Assembly: GCA_049302185.1 (NCBI GenBank)
Contig: JBAQLV010000007.1
Span: 36,784 to 100,783, forward strand
Length of the DNA stretch: 64,000 nucleotides
Source of the DNA: UBA1546 sp049302185
Lineage (GTDB): Bacteria > Nitrospirota > Thermodesulfovibrionia > Thermodesulfovibrionales > UBA1546
Direction: 5' to 3'
Within the stretch, counting starts at the first letter, position 1; each line of letters starts with the position of its first letter. The translations under genes and the position numbers were made by a program. Below the pieces are notes generated by a model. The model did no database searches, had not been told where the DNA came from, and saw nothing but the letters and a program-made list of their open reading frames with translations. Positions 1 through 8,876 of this stretch are shown here, one piece after another.

Positions 1-624
1 ACCTATCAAAGGCACAAACACACACGGCACATGCAATTGTTCCGACAAAGCGCCTTTGGATTTTTTTACAATCAGAAGCTGCTGCGAAAACCGTATTCCA
101 ACAGGGGCAATAATTATTCCTCCGTCAGATAACTGCTCTATCAAAGGCTCTGGAATCTTTGGTGAACCAGCTGTTATCAGTATCCTGTCAAAAGGAGACT
201 TTTCAGGCAAGCCGAGCGTGCCGTCGCCTGTTATGACACGGATATTATTATATCCCAGCGCCTGAAACCTCTCCTCTGCCTTTTTAGCAAGCAAAGCTTT
301 TCGCTCTATTGTGAAAACCTCCATGGAAAGCTCTGCAAGGATTGCTGCCTGATAACCTGAACCTGTTCCTATCTCAAGGACTTTTTCATCCCCCTTAAGC
401 TCAAGAAGTTCTGTCATTATCGCAACCATATACGGCTGTGAGATTGTCTGCTCATCGCCGATTGGAAGCGCCATGTCAGCATAAGCATTGTGCTGCATAT
501 AATCATCAACAAAAAGATGTCTCGGCACCTTTCTCATTGCAGATAGGACTCGTTCATCCTTTATTCCCCTCGGAATAAGCTGGGTATCAACCATCAAATC
601 TCTTAATCTCTTAAAATCTTCCAT
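1..624 (-). CDS. pcm: Protein-L-isoaspartate O-methyltransferase (3' end cut by window)
   Basis: The reverse strand gives an open frame of 208 codons starting MEDFKRLRDLMVDTQLIPRG and still open at base 1. The SAM-binding motif VLEIGTGSGYQAAILAEL and the downstream ITGDGTLGLPE and PFDRILITAG segments are those of Pcm, which methylates isoaspartyl residues in age-damaged proteins in the cytosol. The visible part ends FVPLIG, which in the family lies only a few residues before the C-terminus, so almost the whole protein is present. It is last in a surE > FAD dehydrogenase > pcm series; surE and pcm are a classic stationary-phase survival pair. Recognition is firm; the start lacks a clear ribosome binding site. 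Confidence 0.93.
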   Translation of the reverse strand, partial: MEDFKRLRDLMVDTQLIPRGIKDERVLSAMRKVPRHLFVDDYMQHNAYADMALPIGDEQTISQPYMVAIMTELLELKGDEKVLEIGTGSGYQAAILAELSMEVFTIERKALLAKKAEERFQALGYNNIRVITGDGTLGLPEKSPFDRILITAGSPKIPEPLIEQLSDGGIIIAPVGIRFSQQLLIVKKSKGALSEQLHVPCVFVPLIG

Positions 625-630
625 ATCGTT

Positions 631-716
631 CACGATGCAAGATACATGATACAGGATGCATGATACTTGTCTCTACTCTTACAACTTGTATCCTGCATCA
701 TGAATCGTGCATCCTT
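631..716. repeat. Degenerate 7-nt-period repeat, two opposed arrays
   Basis: The left part reads in steps of seven as GATGCAA, GATACAT, GATACAG, GATGCAT, GATACTT. After a short spacer the right part reads TTGTATC, CTGCATC, ATGAATC, GTGCATC, the reverse-complement style of the same unit. The transcript could fold into an imperfect hairpin. The stop codon and the last residues (RMHDS) of the FAD dehydrogenase lie inside the right array. Confidence 0.75.
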
Positions 717-2086
717 TCTAAGATTTCTCTTGCCGCTATAATCCCTGACACCGATGCCTGAACCAGCCCTCTGCTCACACCTGCGCCGTCTCCGACAGCA
801 AAGAGATTTTTAACCTCTGTCTCAAGGTTTCTGGTCAGGGTTAACTGCATTGAATAAAATTTAACCTCCACTCCGTAAAGAAGCGTATGTTTTGAATTCA
901 CTCCCGGCGCAATCTTATCAAGGGCGTCAATCATCTCAAGGATATCCGAGAGATAACGGTAAGGTATAACAAAACTCAAATCTCCGGGAGTTGCATCTTT
1001 CAAAGTGGGCTGGACCATTCCTTTCGCTATTCTCTCAGGCGTTGAACGTCTTCCTGTCTGCAGGTCTCCAAGCCGCTGTACAATAACGCCCCTGCCGATG
1101 AAGTTAGCCAGCCTTGCAATATATCTTCCGTAAGATATGGGTTCATCAAACGGCTCTGTAAAAAATGTGCTTACAAGGAGGGCAAAATTTGTGTTGCCGG
1201 TTTTTCTGTCAGCATAGCTGTGCCCGTTCACTGTCCAGATACCTTTCAGATATTCTTTTACGACCTCGCCGTAAGGGTTAACGCAGAAGGTTCTTACCTT
1301 ATCGTCAAATTTCTTTGAATAGAAGATTAATTTCGGCTCGTATGTAATGCTCGTAAGATGTTCAAAAACAGAGGCAGGGATTTCAACCCTTACTCCTATG
1401 TCAACAGGGTTCTGAAGCAGGGTAAGATGAAGACGCCTTGCTTCTTTTTCAAGCCACCTTGAACCTTCCCTGCCGGGAGCCAGTATCACATAATCAGAGT
1501 AGATTTTATCTCCGTTTTTGAGTCTGATTCCAACAGCCCTTCCCTTTTCCACAAGAACACTTTCAGCATCTGCGCCGAATAACGTTTCAACTTTATCATT
1601 CAGCGACTTTTTTACCTTCTTAAGCAAAACCCTGCACCTGTCCGTGCCTATATGCCTTATCCTTGAAGGTATGAATACAATATCGTTTTTGGATGCAAGC
1701 CTCTCTATTTTCTGAATTTCCTCTCTGCTTCCTCCGTAAGCCTTTTTAGGGGCGCCGTATTTAATGTAGATGCTGTCGGCATAGTCTATCAACGACTGAA
1801 GCGTATCGTTGTCTGTATATCTTAGAAGAAATCCGCCGATATCAGGCGAGAGGTTCAGTTTTCCGTCGCTGAATGCGCCGGCCCCGCCCCATCCGCTGAG
1901 AAGAGCGCACTCAGGGCATGCCTTGCAGGATACATCTTTTATCATCATTGGGCATTTTCTCTGGTCTATATCCCTGCCCTTTTCTACAATGAGTACCTTT
2001 GCACTCTTCTTTTTATTAACAAGTTCCAGCGCAGAAAAAATACCCGCAGGGCCTGCGCCGACTATTATGACATCGTATTTTTTCAT
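698..2086 (-). CDS. NAD(P)/FAD-dependent oxidoreductase (COG2509-like)
   Basis: This 462-residue protein opens with the dinucleotide-binding motif GAGPAG (residues 10-15) and an acidic residue at the end of the second strand (E35). A Cys-rich stretch (C45, C54, C57, C60) precedes GWGGAGAFSDGKL, and the C-terminal flavin-binding motif is GDGAGVSRGLVQAS (about 432-445). The arrangement fits the poorly characterised FAD-dependent dehydrogenase family COG2509; the substrate is not known. Its ATG overlaps the surE stop as ATGA, so the two are probably translationally coupled. The extreme C-terminus is encoded by a 7-nt-period repeat, which may have replaced the original end. Confidence 0.85.
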   Translation of the reverse strand: MKKYDVIIVGAGPAGIFSALELVNKKKSAKVLIVEKGRDIDQRKCPMMIKDVSCKACPECALLSGWGGAGAFSDGKLNLSPDIGGFLLRYTDNDTLQSLIDYADSIYIKYGAPKKAYGGSREEIQKIERLASKNDIVFIPSRIRHIGTDRCRVLLKKVKKSLNDKVETLFGADAESVLVEKGRAVGIRLKNGDKIYSDYVILAPGREGSRWLEKEARRLHLTLLQNPVDIGVRVEIPASVFEHLTSITYEPKLIFYSKKFDDKVRTFCVNPYGEVVKEYLKGIWTVNGHSYADRKTGNTNFALLVSTFFTEPFDEPISYGRYIARLANFIGRGVIVQRLGDLQTGRRSTPERIAKGMVQPTLKDATPGDLSFVIPYRYLSDILEMIDALDKIAPGVNSKHTLLYGVEVKFYSMQLTLTRNLETEVKNLFAVGDGAGVSRGLVQASVSGIIAAREILERMHDS

Positions 2087-2859
2087 GCTTGCTTGTGTAC
2101 TGGAAACAAGGTTTTCTGCAAAAACTCCAGCGCGCTGTAATTCGTCAGATCAAGGTGTATGGGCGTTATGGAGACATAGCCTTTTTGAACGGCATTAATA
2201 TCTGTGTCCTCTCCGTGCTCCCAGTAAGGAGTGCCTCCCCCTATCCAGAAATGCTTCTCTCCCTTCGGGTCATATGTCTCCTGGATAGCATTGTCATATA
2301 TGCGTTTCCCCTGCCTTGTGAATTTCACCCCGTGAATGTTTTCTTTTTTTACATTCGGCAGGTTGACATTAAGAAGGGTATCGTAAGGAAGCGATTTTTC
2401 AAGCGCATACTTTGCGATTTCAATGGAATAGTAAGCCGCTGTATCAAAGTGGAAATCCTTTTCGCCTGCTATTGAGACGGCAAAAGACGGTATTCCCATT
2501 ATAGTGCCCTCTATAGCCGCCGATACAGTGCCTGAATAGGTAATATCATCACCGACATTTCCGCCTTTGTTGATGCCTGAGACAATGAGCGCGGGCTTTT
2601 CAGGCAGTATCTTGTTAACGCCTATTGCAACACAGTCCGTCGGAGTTCCGTTGACTGCATAAATATGGTCACTTAGTTCTTCAGCCTTCAGCGGCCTGTG
2701 CAATGTTAATGCGTGGCTTACAGCGCTTCTTTCCCTGTCAGGCGCAACAATATAGGCATCTCCAAGTTCTTTCATTGCACTGAAAAGCGCAATAATCCCC
2801 CGCGAATGCACTCCATCATCATTTGTGACAAGGATAACAGCTCTACGAGTCATGACCAT
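2083..2859 (-). CDS. surE: 5'/3'-nucleotidase SurE
   Basis: SurE is a metal-dependent phosphatase acting on nucleoside monophosphates. The N-terminal VTNDDG supplies the paired metal-binding aspartates, AVSHALT the conserved Ser and SGINKGGN the conserved Asn; PTDCVAIG is also typical. With the start used here it has 258 residues, normal for the family. The frame is open to an ATG at 2886, and another ATG lies at 2853; none has a good ribosome binding site, and a TACAAT hexamer a few bases upstream of 2859 could mean a very short or absent leader. It heads the operon with the FAD dehydrogenase and pcm. Confidence 0.92.
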   Translation of the reverse strand: MVMTRRAVILVTNDDGVHSRGIIALFSAMKELGDAYIVAPDRERSAVSHALTLHRPLKAEELSDHIYAVNGTPTDCVAIGVNKILPEKPALIVSGINKGGNVGDDITYSGTVSAAIEGTIMGIPSFAVSIAGEKDFHFDTAAYYSIEIAKYALEKSLPYDTLLNVNLPNVKKENIHGVKFTRQGKRIYDNAIQETYDPKGEKHFWIGGGTPYWEHGEDTDINAVQKGYVSITPIHLDLTNYSALEFLQKTLFPVHKQA

Positions 2860-2904
2860 TAAATATTGTATCACAATCCATAACATGCTGGCATAATACT
2901 AAGG

Positions 2905-3039
2905 AGTTCATAAGTAAAACCTCATAGTTTGTCATTCCCGCAGTCAGTAAGCGGGAATCCAGACAGTTAAGGAACTGGATGCCCGATTAAAAACTTCGGG
3001 CATGACGGATAAAGTTTTATGTGTCTTTACTTATGAACT
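2905..3039. mobile_element. MITE-like palindromic element with 14-bp terminal inverted repeats
   Basis: AGTTCATAAGTAAA at 2905-2918 is perfectly repeated in inverse orientation at 3026-3039. The similarity continues inwards imperfectly to GTCATTCCCG on the left and CGGGCATGAC on the right, so nearly all 135 bp can fold on itself. Inner hairpins include GCGGGAATCC paired with part of the left arm. There is no coding capacity. The GTCATTCCCG core links it to other GTCATTC elements in the window. Confidence 0.75.
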
Positions 3040-3089
3040 GATTAGTAAGATGGAAAGAGGGAATAAATTATGGTAGCATTGGTATAAAT

Positions 3090-4052
3090 ATGAGAGATTA
3101 TCTGACAGAATATAGGAATTTCTCCTTTACGGTACCTGAAAAATTCTCTTTTCCGCTTGATGTCTTTGACAAGTGGAAAGACAGACAGGCACTTTACTGG
3201 ACAGACGGCATTGATGAATTAAAACTCCTCTCATCAAAAGGCGCAAGCGCTCTCAAAAACAGGGGGATTGAGGGGGGTTATTAAAGGGGAAATAGGGAAA
3301 TTATATAGTAAAAGACAGGGATGGCATAATTACATTAAAGAAAGAGATACAGCAGACGCCTTTGAAGGAGAAAGTACTTTTTCATCAGAGCCGGCACTAA
3401 TCTATTTCACATCAGGCACAACAGGCCCGCCGAAAATGGTGCTTCATACGCAGGCATCCTACCCTTTTGCGCACATGATAACAGGAAAATACTGGCTTGA
3501 CCTTAAGCCCGGCGATATCCACTGGAATCTCTCAGACCCCGGATGGGCAAAGGCAGCATGGTCAAGCCTGTTTGGCCCGTGGCATATGGGAGCGGCAATA
3601 TTTTCATTTTACAGAAAAGAAAAGTTTGATCCTTCACTGACAATGGAAATCCTGCAGAAATATCCTATAACAACATTCTGCGGGCCTCCGACAGCTTACA
3701 GGATGATGGTAAAAGAGATACCTGCATCTCAAGACTTCACATTTAAATCCATGCGCCATTTTGTTGCAGCTGGTGAGCCTCTTAACAAAGAGATAATTGG
3801 GATCTGGAAAGAGAGAAGAGGGATGTATATTTATGACGGTTACGGGCAGACAGAGACAAGGCATTTATTGTCTTAACGCGGGGATTCAGACCCTCGAATG
3901 CCCTCATAAAAGAACTGCAGGAATTTGTGAAGAACCGCACAGCGCCGTATAAGTATCCGCGCAAGATTGAATTCGTTGATGACCTGCCTAAAACCATAAG
4001 CGGAAAAATAAAGAGAAAGGAACTGAAAATGAAGGAATTCGGAAGGACTTAA
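3090..4052 (+). pseudogene. Decayed acyl-CoA synthetase (AMP-forming)
   Basis: Three pieces of one ANL-superfamily enzyme can be read. The first (3090-3284) begins MRDYLTEYRNFSF and matches the N-terminal helix region. The second (from about 3290 to 3876) has the P-loop YFTSGTTGPPKM, the WNLSDPGWAKAAW segment and YDGYGQTE. The third (from about 3860 to 4052) is the C-terminal end with the catalytic lysine motif SGKIKRKELK. Roughly 90 residues are missing after the first piece and about 100-130 between YDGYGQTE and the end, and frames change at both junctions. The first junction is a G-rich repeat-like stretch (3262-3290). It cannot encode a working enzyme as read. Confidence 0.85.
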
Positions 4053-4111
4053 AATTTCCTCTTCCAAAATCAGTGCGAATGTGATAGCATCAAGAACACT
4101 TTTCCTGCTTA

Positions 4112-4140
4112 CCCCGTTTAGAGTTAAATCTCTAACGGGG
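4112..4140. repeat. CCCCGTT...AACGGGG hairpin repeat
   Basis: CCCCGTTTAGAG and CTCTAACGGGG form an 11-bp stem with one bulge and a short A/T loop. The same hairpin design occurs at 56316-56345 and, more diverged, at 9853-9875. There is no run of T after it, so a classic intrinsic terminator is not clear. It separates the decayed synthetase from purM. Confidence 0.65.
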
Positions 4141-4171
4141 CTTAATTCAAAACCGGGGGGCTTTACATTTA

Positions 4172-5203
4172 ATGGATGGACTTACCTACAAAAAGGCTGG
4201 TGTTGATATTGATGAGGGAGACAGATTTATAAGCCTGATTTCTCCAATGGCAAAAAAGACATTCAGGCCTGAGGTCATTACAGACATCGGCTCATTCAAT
4301 TCGCTCTTTAAACTTGACACAGATAAATACAAACAGCCCGTGCTTGTCAGCGGCACAGACGGCGTAGGCACAAAGCTGAAGATAGCGTTCATGACGGACA
4401 AGCATGACACAGTCGGCATTGACCTTGTTGCCATGTGCATAAATGATATTCTTACCAGCGGCGCAGAGCCTTTGTTCTTCCTTGATTATTTTGCAACAGG
4501 CAAACTTAAACCTGAAAAAGCAGCAGAGGTCATCAAGGGAATAGCTGAAGGATGTAAACAGGCAGGCTGCTCTTTAATAGGCGGAGAGACTGCTGAGATG
4601 CCCGGATTCTACCCTGAAGGAGAATACGACCTTGCAGGCTTTGCCGTGGGAGTGGTTGATAAGGATAAAATAATAAACGGCTCTGATATAAAGGAGGGCG
4701 ATGTTCTCATAGGGCTTGCATCAAGCGGGCTTCACAGCAATGGATATTCCCTTGTAAGAAAACTGTTTTTTGACGTAAAGAAAATGGATGCTGATACTTA
4801 CATCTCAGAACTCGGAACCTCTCTCGGAGAAGAACTCCTTAAACCGACAAAAATTTACGTAAAGGCATTTAACATTATAAAAGATAAAATCAGGGTAAAA
4901 GGCATGGCTCATATTACAGGCGGAGGCATTTCAGGGAATCTGCCGAGGATATTCCCAGGGGGAGTAAGCGCCATTATCAATGAACGTTCATGGACGCCTC
5001 CTTCTATATTCCACCTGATAAAAGAGATGGGCAATGTGCCCCTTGACGACATGAGGATGACTTTTAATATGGGAATAGGGTATATTATTGCCATCCCCGA
5101 GGCTGAATCAAAAAATGCAATATCTATTCTAAATGCGGCAGGGGTTGATTCTTTTGTGATAGGCAATATTGAGAAAGGAGGTCAGGGCGTAAGATATGCA
5201 TAG
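4172..5203 (+). CDS. purM: Phosphoribosylformylglycinamidine cyclo-ligase
   Basis: PurM (AIR synthetase) closes the imidazole ring in the fifth step of de novo purine synthesis, using ATP in the cytosol. The 343 residues are full length. Visible family motifs are SGTDGVGTKLK near residue 60, CINDILTSGAEPLFFLDYFA, IGGETAEMPGFY, GLASSGLHSNGYSL and HITGGGISGNLPR. The start follows a G-rich stretch in the spacer. It overlaps the next gene by 8 bases, so it is probably cotranscribed with the peptidase and bactofilin, although their functions are unrelated. Confidence 0.96.
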   Translation: MDGLTYKKAGVDIDEGDRFISLISPMAKKTFRPEVITDIGSFNSLFKLDTDKYKQPVLVSGTDGVGTKLKIAFMTDKHDTVGIDLVAMCINDILTSGAEPLFFLDYFATGKLKPEKAAEVIKGIAEGCKQAGCSLIGGETAEMPGFYPEGEYDLAGFAVGVVDKDKIINGSDIKEGDVLIGLASSGLHSNGYSLVRKLFFDVKKMDADTYISELGTSLGEELLKPTKIYVKAFNIIKDKIRVKGMAHITGGGISGNLPRIFPGGVSAIINERSWTPPSIFHLIKEMGNVPLDDMRMTFNMGIGYIIAIPEAESKNAISILNAAGVDSFVIGNIEKGGQGVRYA

Positions 5204-6032
5204 AATGAGATTTTTACTTAAAAAGGCATTTACTCCGATAACTATAATGGTAATACCTCACAGCAACAGAAAACCGTTCAATCTCAAGATACCTTCTGTC
5301 GGCATATTCATTTCAATACTTCTCTGGCTAATTGGAACTGGTTATGTCTTCTCAATAGCTATTGATACGCTTGAATATTACAAGATGCAGGAAAAGGTTC
5401 AGTATTATTCCGGCCAGTTTATGGAAATGAAAACAACAATGTCAGCGCTTAAAAAAGCGGAGGCTGAGTTCAGGAAACTCTTTTCTCTGAAATCCAAAGA
5501 GAAGGTTCTTGAGAATATGGACACATCAGACAGCGGCGCAATTGACATGGAAGCTCTGAAACAGCAGATTAAAAAGACGGTTGAAGACGTTGGTGATATA
5601 AAGGATTATCTGAGCCAGCAAAGAGACCTTTACATGGCAACACCCAAAGGCTGGCCTCTCACAGGGAATGTAACCTCGTACTATGGGAAAAGAAAACATC
5701 CTAAAACAGGTGAAGAAGATTTTCACAACGGAATAGATGTAAGCGCCTCTCCGGGCAATCCTGTTACAGTCACTGCTGACGGCATAGTGAGTTTTTCCGG
5801 ATGGAACGGCGGCAGCGGCAATCTTGTAGTTGTTGAGCACGGCTTCGGATATTCAACGTTTTATGCCCATAACAAGATGACTGCGGTTAAGGTAGGCCAG
5901 CGTGTAAAGAAGGGAGATGTCGTATCCTATGTCGGCTCGACAGGAAATACAACAGGGCCGCATCTTCATTACGAAGTATGGAAAAACGGCAGTCCTGTTA
6001 ATCCTAAATCTTTTATAGAAGGGAGGAATTAG
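5196..6032 (+). CDS. M23 family (LytM-type) peptidoglycan endopeptidase
   Basis: This 278-residue protein has one membrane segment (about 33-55), a coiled-coil region (about 60-145) and a C-terminal LytM domain with the zinc ligands H177, D181 (HNGID) and H258, plus H256, in the HLHYEVW motif. It should be anchored in the inner membrane with the domain outside, cutting peptide cross-links or acting as an activator. The catalytic residues are present, unlike EnvC/NlpD-type degenerate members. The partner gene 3 bases downstream is a bactofilin; M23 peptidase-bactofilin pairs are common and are tied to cell shape. Confidence 0.92.
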   Translation: MHRMRFLLKKAFTPITIMVIPHSNRKPFNLKIPSVGIFISILLWLIGTGYVFSIAIDTLEYYKMQEKVQYYSGQFMEMKTTMSALKKAEAEFRKLFSLKSKEKVLENMDTSDSGAIDMEALKQQIKKTVEDVGDIKDYLSQQRDLYMATPKGWPLTGNVTSYYGKRKHPKTGEEDFHNGIDVSASPGNPVTVTADGIVSFSGWNGGSGNLVVVEHGFGYSTFYAHNKMTAVKVGQRVKKGDVVSYVGSTGNTTGPHLHYEVWKNGSPVNPKSFIEGRN

Positions 6033-6035
6033 CAG

Positions 6036-6422
6036 ATGTTTTCAATGTTTTCAAAAAACACAGAAAAGCTTGAATCATTTATCGGCATCAACAGTAATTT
6101 TAAAGGCGACATAAAAACACAGGGGACACTGCGCGTTGACGGCACAGTTGAAGGCAATATTGAAACTGACTGGCTCATACTCGGAGAAACCTCGCATCTT
6201 AAGGGCAATGCTGTCTCAAAAGGCATTATTGTCGGAGGCAGGGTTGACGGCAATCTAAACGCCAGAGAAATTATAGAGATTAAGACTAAAGGACAGGTTA
6301 CAGGCGAGCTTACAACAAGCAAACTCAGCATTGCAGAAGGCGCAATGTTTGACGGCAGTTCTTCAATGATCAGGGAAGAATCAAACGTGATTGAACTGCA
6401 GGCAAAGGAAAAGGCGTCTTAG
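6036..6422 (+). CDS. Bactofilin (polymer-forming cytoskeletal protein)
   Basis: The 128 residues have the bactofilin layout: a short non-structured N-terminus, then repeated beta-helix rungs with regularly spaced Gly and hydrophobic residues (for example FKGDIKTQGTLRVDGTVEGNI and IIVGGRVDGNLNARE), then a polar tail. Bactofilins polymerise without nucleotide and recruit cell-wall enzymes to specific sites. The gene begins 3 bases after the M23 peptidase stop, with GGGAGGAATT as ribosome binding site, so the two are very probably expressed and used together. Confidence 0.92.
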   Translation: MFSMFSKNTEKLESFIGINSNFKGDIKTQGTLRVDGTVEGNIETDWLILGETSHLKGNAVSKGIIVGGRVDGNLNAREIIEIKTKGQVTGELTTSKLSIAEGAMFDGSSSMIREESNVIELQAKEKAS

Positions 6423-6443
6423 GGATTTCATTTTTCAGGGCTG

Positions 6444-7373
6444 TTATTCGGGATACCATCTTCTTACAACGAATTTATCTCCCTTGCCATCGCCCTTATA
6501 ATCATTGGCAGGCTGCATTATTTCGCTGACAGCCCTGACTGCGCTCAGTAGATTTTTGATATGCACCCCTTGTGAAATCGTACTTTCAATTACCTCTCTG
6601 CTGTTAAGGACTATTACTACGTGCCTTTTATAAACAATAATATCAAGGGGCTTGAGCTTCTTTGCTATTTCATCAGGAGACAGTCCTTTTACATCAACAG
6701 AAATCCCGAAAGAAAAGAGGGAATCTGTATTGCGCGGTGTATAGCCTCCGGTTGCCTCGTAAAGGAGCCCTGAACAATCAACGCCTTTCAATGTCCACAT
6801 CTTCAATGCGTCATTGGGCAATGTTCCTGACGGTTTATAAAACTCAAGCATCTCAGGAATTCCCTTTGAATAGTTGCCTCCCCACACATATATAGCGCCA
6901 TCAGCAGCAATCAATTTTTTAATTATCGTATCTTTGTCAGGCAGTTTCCTCCGGCGTTCCTGCGGTTTTTCAAATCTCTTCTCCACAAAGCGGCTGTCTA
7001 TATAGTAACCGCTCACTGCATGATACGGATAATCTTTTGTGGTTACTTTGAGTATTTCACGGCTGCCTTTCATGATTGTATCTTCTATAACAAACACTGT
7101 ATGCGGCAGGGCAATAAATTCAACCTCTTCTATCAGATTTTTTGAGGTGAGCTTTAATGTCCTTTTGTCACTGCCTCCGAATACAGAATTGAAATCAGGC
7201 GTGCTCAAAACAGGAGTAGGCAGAACAGCCACAGCATATTTTGTCTCTTTTGTCTTTACATTTTTTTGTACTGCCCCTTCTCTGTCACATGCTATTGCCA
7301 AGAAACTTACGATGACTAACCCAGAGAGGGCATAGTATTTGATAAGTTTCAGTCTGTAACCTCTTTCAGCCAC
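6444..7373 (-). CDS. NlpC/P60 family cell-wall hydrolase, probable lipoprotein
   Basis: An N-terminal hydrophobic stretch ends in LAIAC (C29), a plausible lipobox, so the mature protein may be lipid-anchored. The C-terminal domain has YVWGGNYSKG, the nucleophile in GVDCSGLLY (C200) and the His in RHVVIVL (H251), matching NlpC/P60 endopeptidases that cut peptidoglycan stem peptides. Residues about 50-135 look like a beta-rich SH3-type targeting region. The start overlaps cutA by 25 bases, which supports cotranscription; no later in-frame ATG would keep the signal sequence. It converges on the bactofilin gene with 21 bases between stops. Confidence 0.85.
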   Translation of the reverse strand: MAERGYRLKLIKYYALSGLVIVSFLAIACDREGAVQKNVKTKETKYAVAVLPTPVLSTPDFNSVFGGSDKRTLKLTSKNLIEEVEFIALPHTVFVIEDTIMKGSREILKVTTKDYPYHAVSGYYIDSRFVEKRFEKPQERRRKLPDKDTIIKKLIAADGAIYVWGGNYSKGIPEMLEFYKPSGTLPNDALKMWTLKGVDCSGLLYEATGGYTPRNTDSLFSFGISVDVKGLSPDEIAKKLKPLDIIVYKRHVVIVLNSREVIESTISQGVHIKNLLSAVRAVSEIMQPANDYKGDGKGDKFVVRRWYPE

Positions 7374-7663
7374 TTCAGATAATCCTCCGACCCTTCAACA
7401 ATCGGCAGCGCAATAATCTCAGGCACAGTATAACTGTGCATTTCCCTGACTTTCTGAGAAAGGCTGTGAAAAAGTTTCTTTTGAGTTTTAACAATCATGA
7501 GAACTTCTGATTCATCCTCTACCTTGCCCTGCCAGCTATATATTGACCTTAAATTCCTTACTATATTCACACAGGCGGCAAGCCTTCCTTCAACAAGCGC
7601 CCTTGCAATATTCGCTGCCTCATCCTCGCCTGATGCTGTGATAAAGACTGCTATGTTTTCCAT
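7349..7663 (-). CDS. cutA: Divalent-cation tolerance protein CutA
   Basis: The 104 residues match CutA1, a small trimeric cytosolic protein linked to metal tolerance. Diagnostic segments are ITASGEDEAANIARALVEGRLAACVN with its conserved Cys, YSWQGKVEDESEVLMIVKT and the HSYTVPEIIALPI motif near the C-terminus. Length is normal. It lies between the M29 aminopeptidase and the NlpC/P60 gene on the same strand and overlaps the latter. Confidence 0.95.
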   Translation of the reverse strand: MENIAVFITASGEDEAANIARALVEGRLAACVNIVRNLRSIYSWQGKVEDESEVLMIVKTQKKLFHSLSQKVREMHSYTVPEIIALPIVEGSEDYLKWLKEVTD

Positions 7664-7696
7664 GAATTCCCCCCATAATAATACAGATGCTCTGCA

Positions 7697-8830
7697 TTAT
7701 TTCAATGTAAAACTAAATCTCCCATTCTTCATAAGTACTGCTCTTGTGCCGTCCTTGTGAATCAATATCACGGTGGGACTGAAGAATACAAAGTCCTGAT
7801 GAAACGGCGTGCTGACATTCCCTCCAAATGAACTGTTGTCACCGAGCGCAATATGAATCGTGCCGAGGATTTTTTCTGATTCAAGAATATTGTCAGGTCT
7901 TTTCGCCATATCATTGGTGCCTATGCCGAGTTCCGCTATATTTGCATTTTCCACGCGCTCTGACAGTTTTTCTCTCAGGTAACCGGCATATTCCTCATCC
8001 CCTGACACTTCTTCAACAAATCCGTTTTTTACTGTTAATGCCACAGGTGATTTCAATTGCCTCGTTGGCGCAAACTCAAGGACAAGCCTTCCGTTTGCCG
8101 TGCCTTCCACCGGCGCAAGATATACCTCGCCTGCCGGAAGATTTCCAAATGCTCCCGGCGCTGTGAGAATCCCTGTGTCTGATTCTGCTTTTCTGCCCTT
8201 TTTTGAAAATGAAATAGAGGTGCCATTCGGTGTCTTTATCTCTACAGCCTCAGCCTTATTTACAATTCTCGCAATGTCCCTTGTCCTCCTGTCAATTGCC
8301 CTCCAGTTCACATTCATTGCGCCCTCAAGCATAGCCGCATCAAACAAAGGCATGCTTGCATACCGTGTTTTGCATATCCTTGTCAGAAGGTCTCTGAACC
8401 TCGTATGGCTTGTAGAATAATTTGACAGCGCAATCACAGCATTCACAGCATGTCTTTTATAACGGGCTATAATCTCTTCTGCCCTTCTCATATCCGAATC
8501 CTTAGCCTTTTTCTTTATGAGGGGAGCTAACAGTTTTTGCGCCTTAAGTTCATTTAAAGCCTTTTCGCCGAATGCCATTGCCCATAGTTCCTTAGGAGGC
8601 TCTGCGCCGTGGCTGCCTGTGGCAGGATATTCATGATAAAGAATCTTTTTGCAAAAACCTTTTCCTGTCTCAGCGGTGAGAATAGCTATATCGCGAAGTC
8701 TTTCTCTTCTGCACCTGTCAGCGTCCTCAACAACCTCTCCCTTGAAAGTGATATCTGTGAATATAAGAACACTCTCTGTTTTTTTAACGCCGAGGTTAAC
8801 GCTGAATATATTCCTTAGAATCTTTGTCAT
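7697..8830 (-). CDS. M29-type aminopeptidase
   Basis: The 377-residue protein has the ligand pattern of family M29 dinuclear-metal aminopeptidases: Glu in PAGEVYLAPVEG, Glu in IAELGIGTN, His in LGTIHIALGDN, and His/Asp in FHQDFVFF. The N-terminal half is the usual Rossmann-like domain. It should trim N-terminal residues from peptides in the cytosol. The ATG at 8830 is preferred over an adjacent TTG at 8833. A dispersed repeat and a secretin relic sit immediately upstream. Confidence 0.85.
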   Translation of the reverse strand: MTKILRNIFSVNLGVKKTESVLIFTDITFKGEVVEDADRCRRERLRDIAILTAETGKGFCKKILYHEYPATGSHGAEPPKELWAMAFGEKALNELKAQKLLAPLIKKKAKDSDMRRAEEIIARYKRHAVNAVIALSNYSTSHTRFRDLLTRICKTRYASMPLFDAAMLEGAMNVNWRAIDRRTRDIARIVNKAEAVEIKTPNGTSISFSKKGRKAESDTGILTAPGAFGNLPAGEVYLAPVEGTANGRLVLEFAPTRQLKSPVALTVKNGFVEEVSGDEEYAGYLREKLSERVENANIAELGIGTNDMAKRPDNILESEKILGTIHIALGDNSSFGGNVSTPFHQDFVFFSPTVILIHKDGTRAVLMKNGRFSFTLK

Positions 8831-8850
8831 CAAATTTATTCTCTATTCTA

Positions 8851-8876
8851 CGAGCCGTAGGCGAGCCATCGGCTGC
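8851..8876. repeat. Dispersed repeat, copy 1 (inverse of 39172-39205)
   Basis: The reverse complement of this stretch, AGCAGCCGATGGCTCGCCTA followed by CGGCTCG, recurs with a few changes at 39172. Both copies lie between genes. Here it joins onto the end of the secretin relic. Confidence 0.6.
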
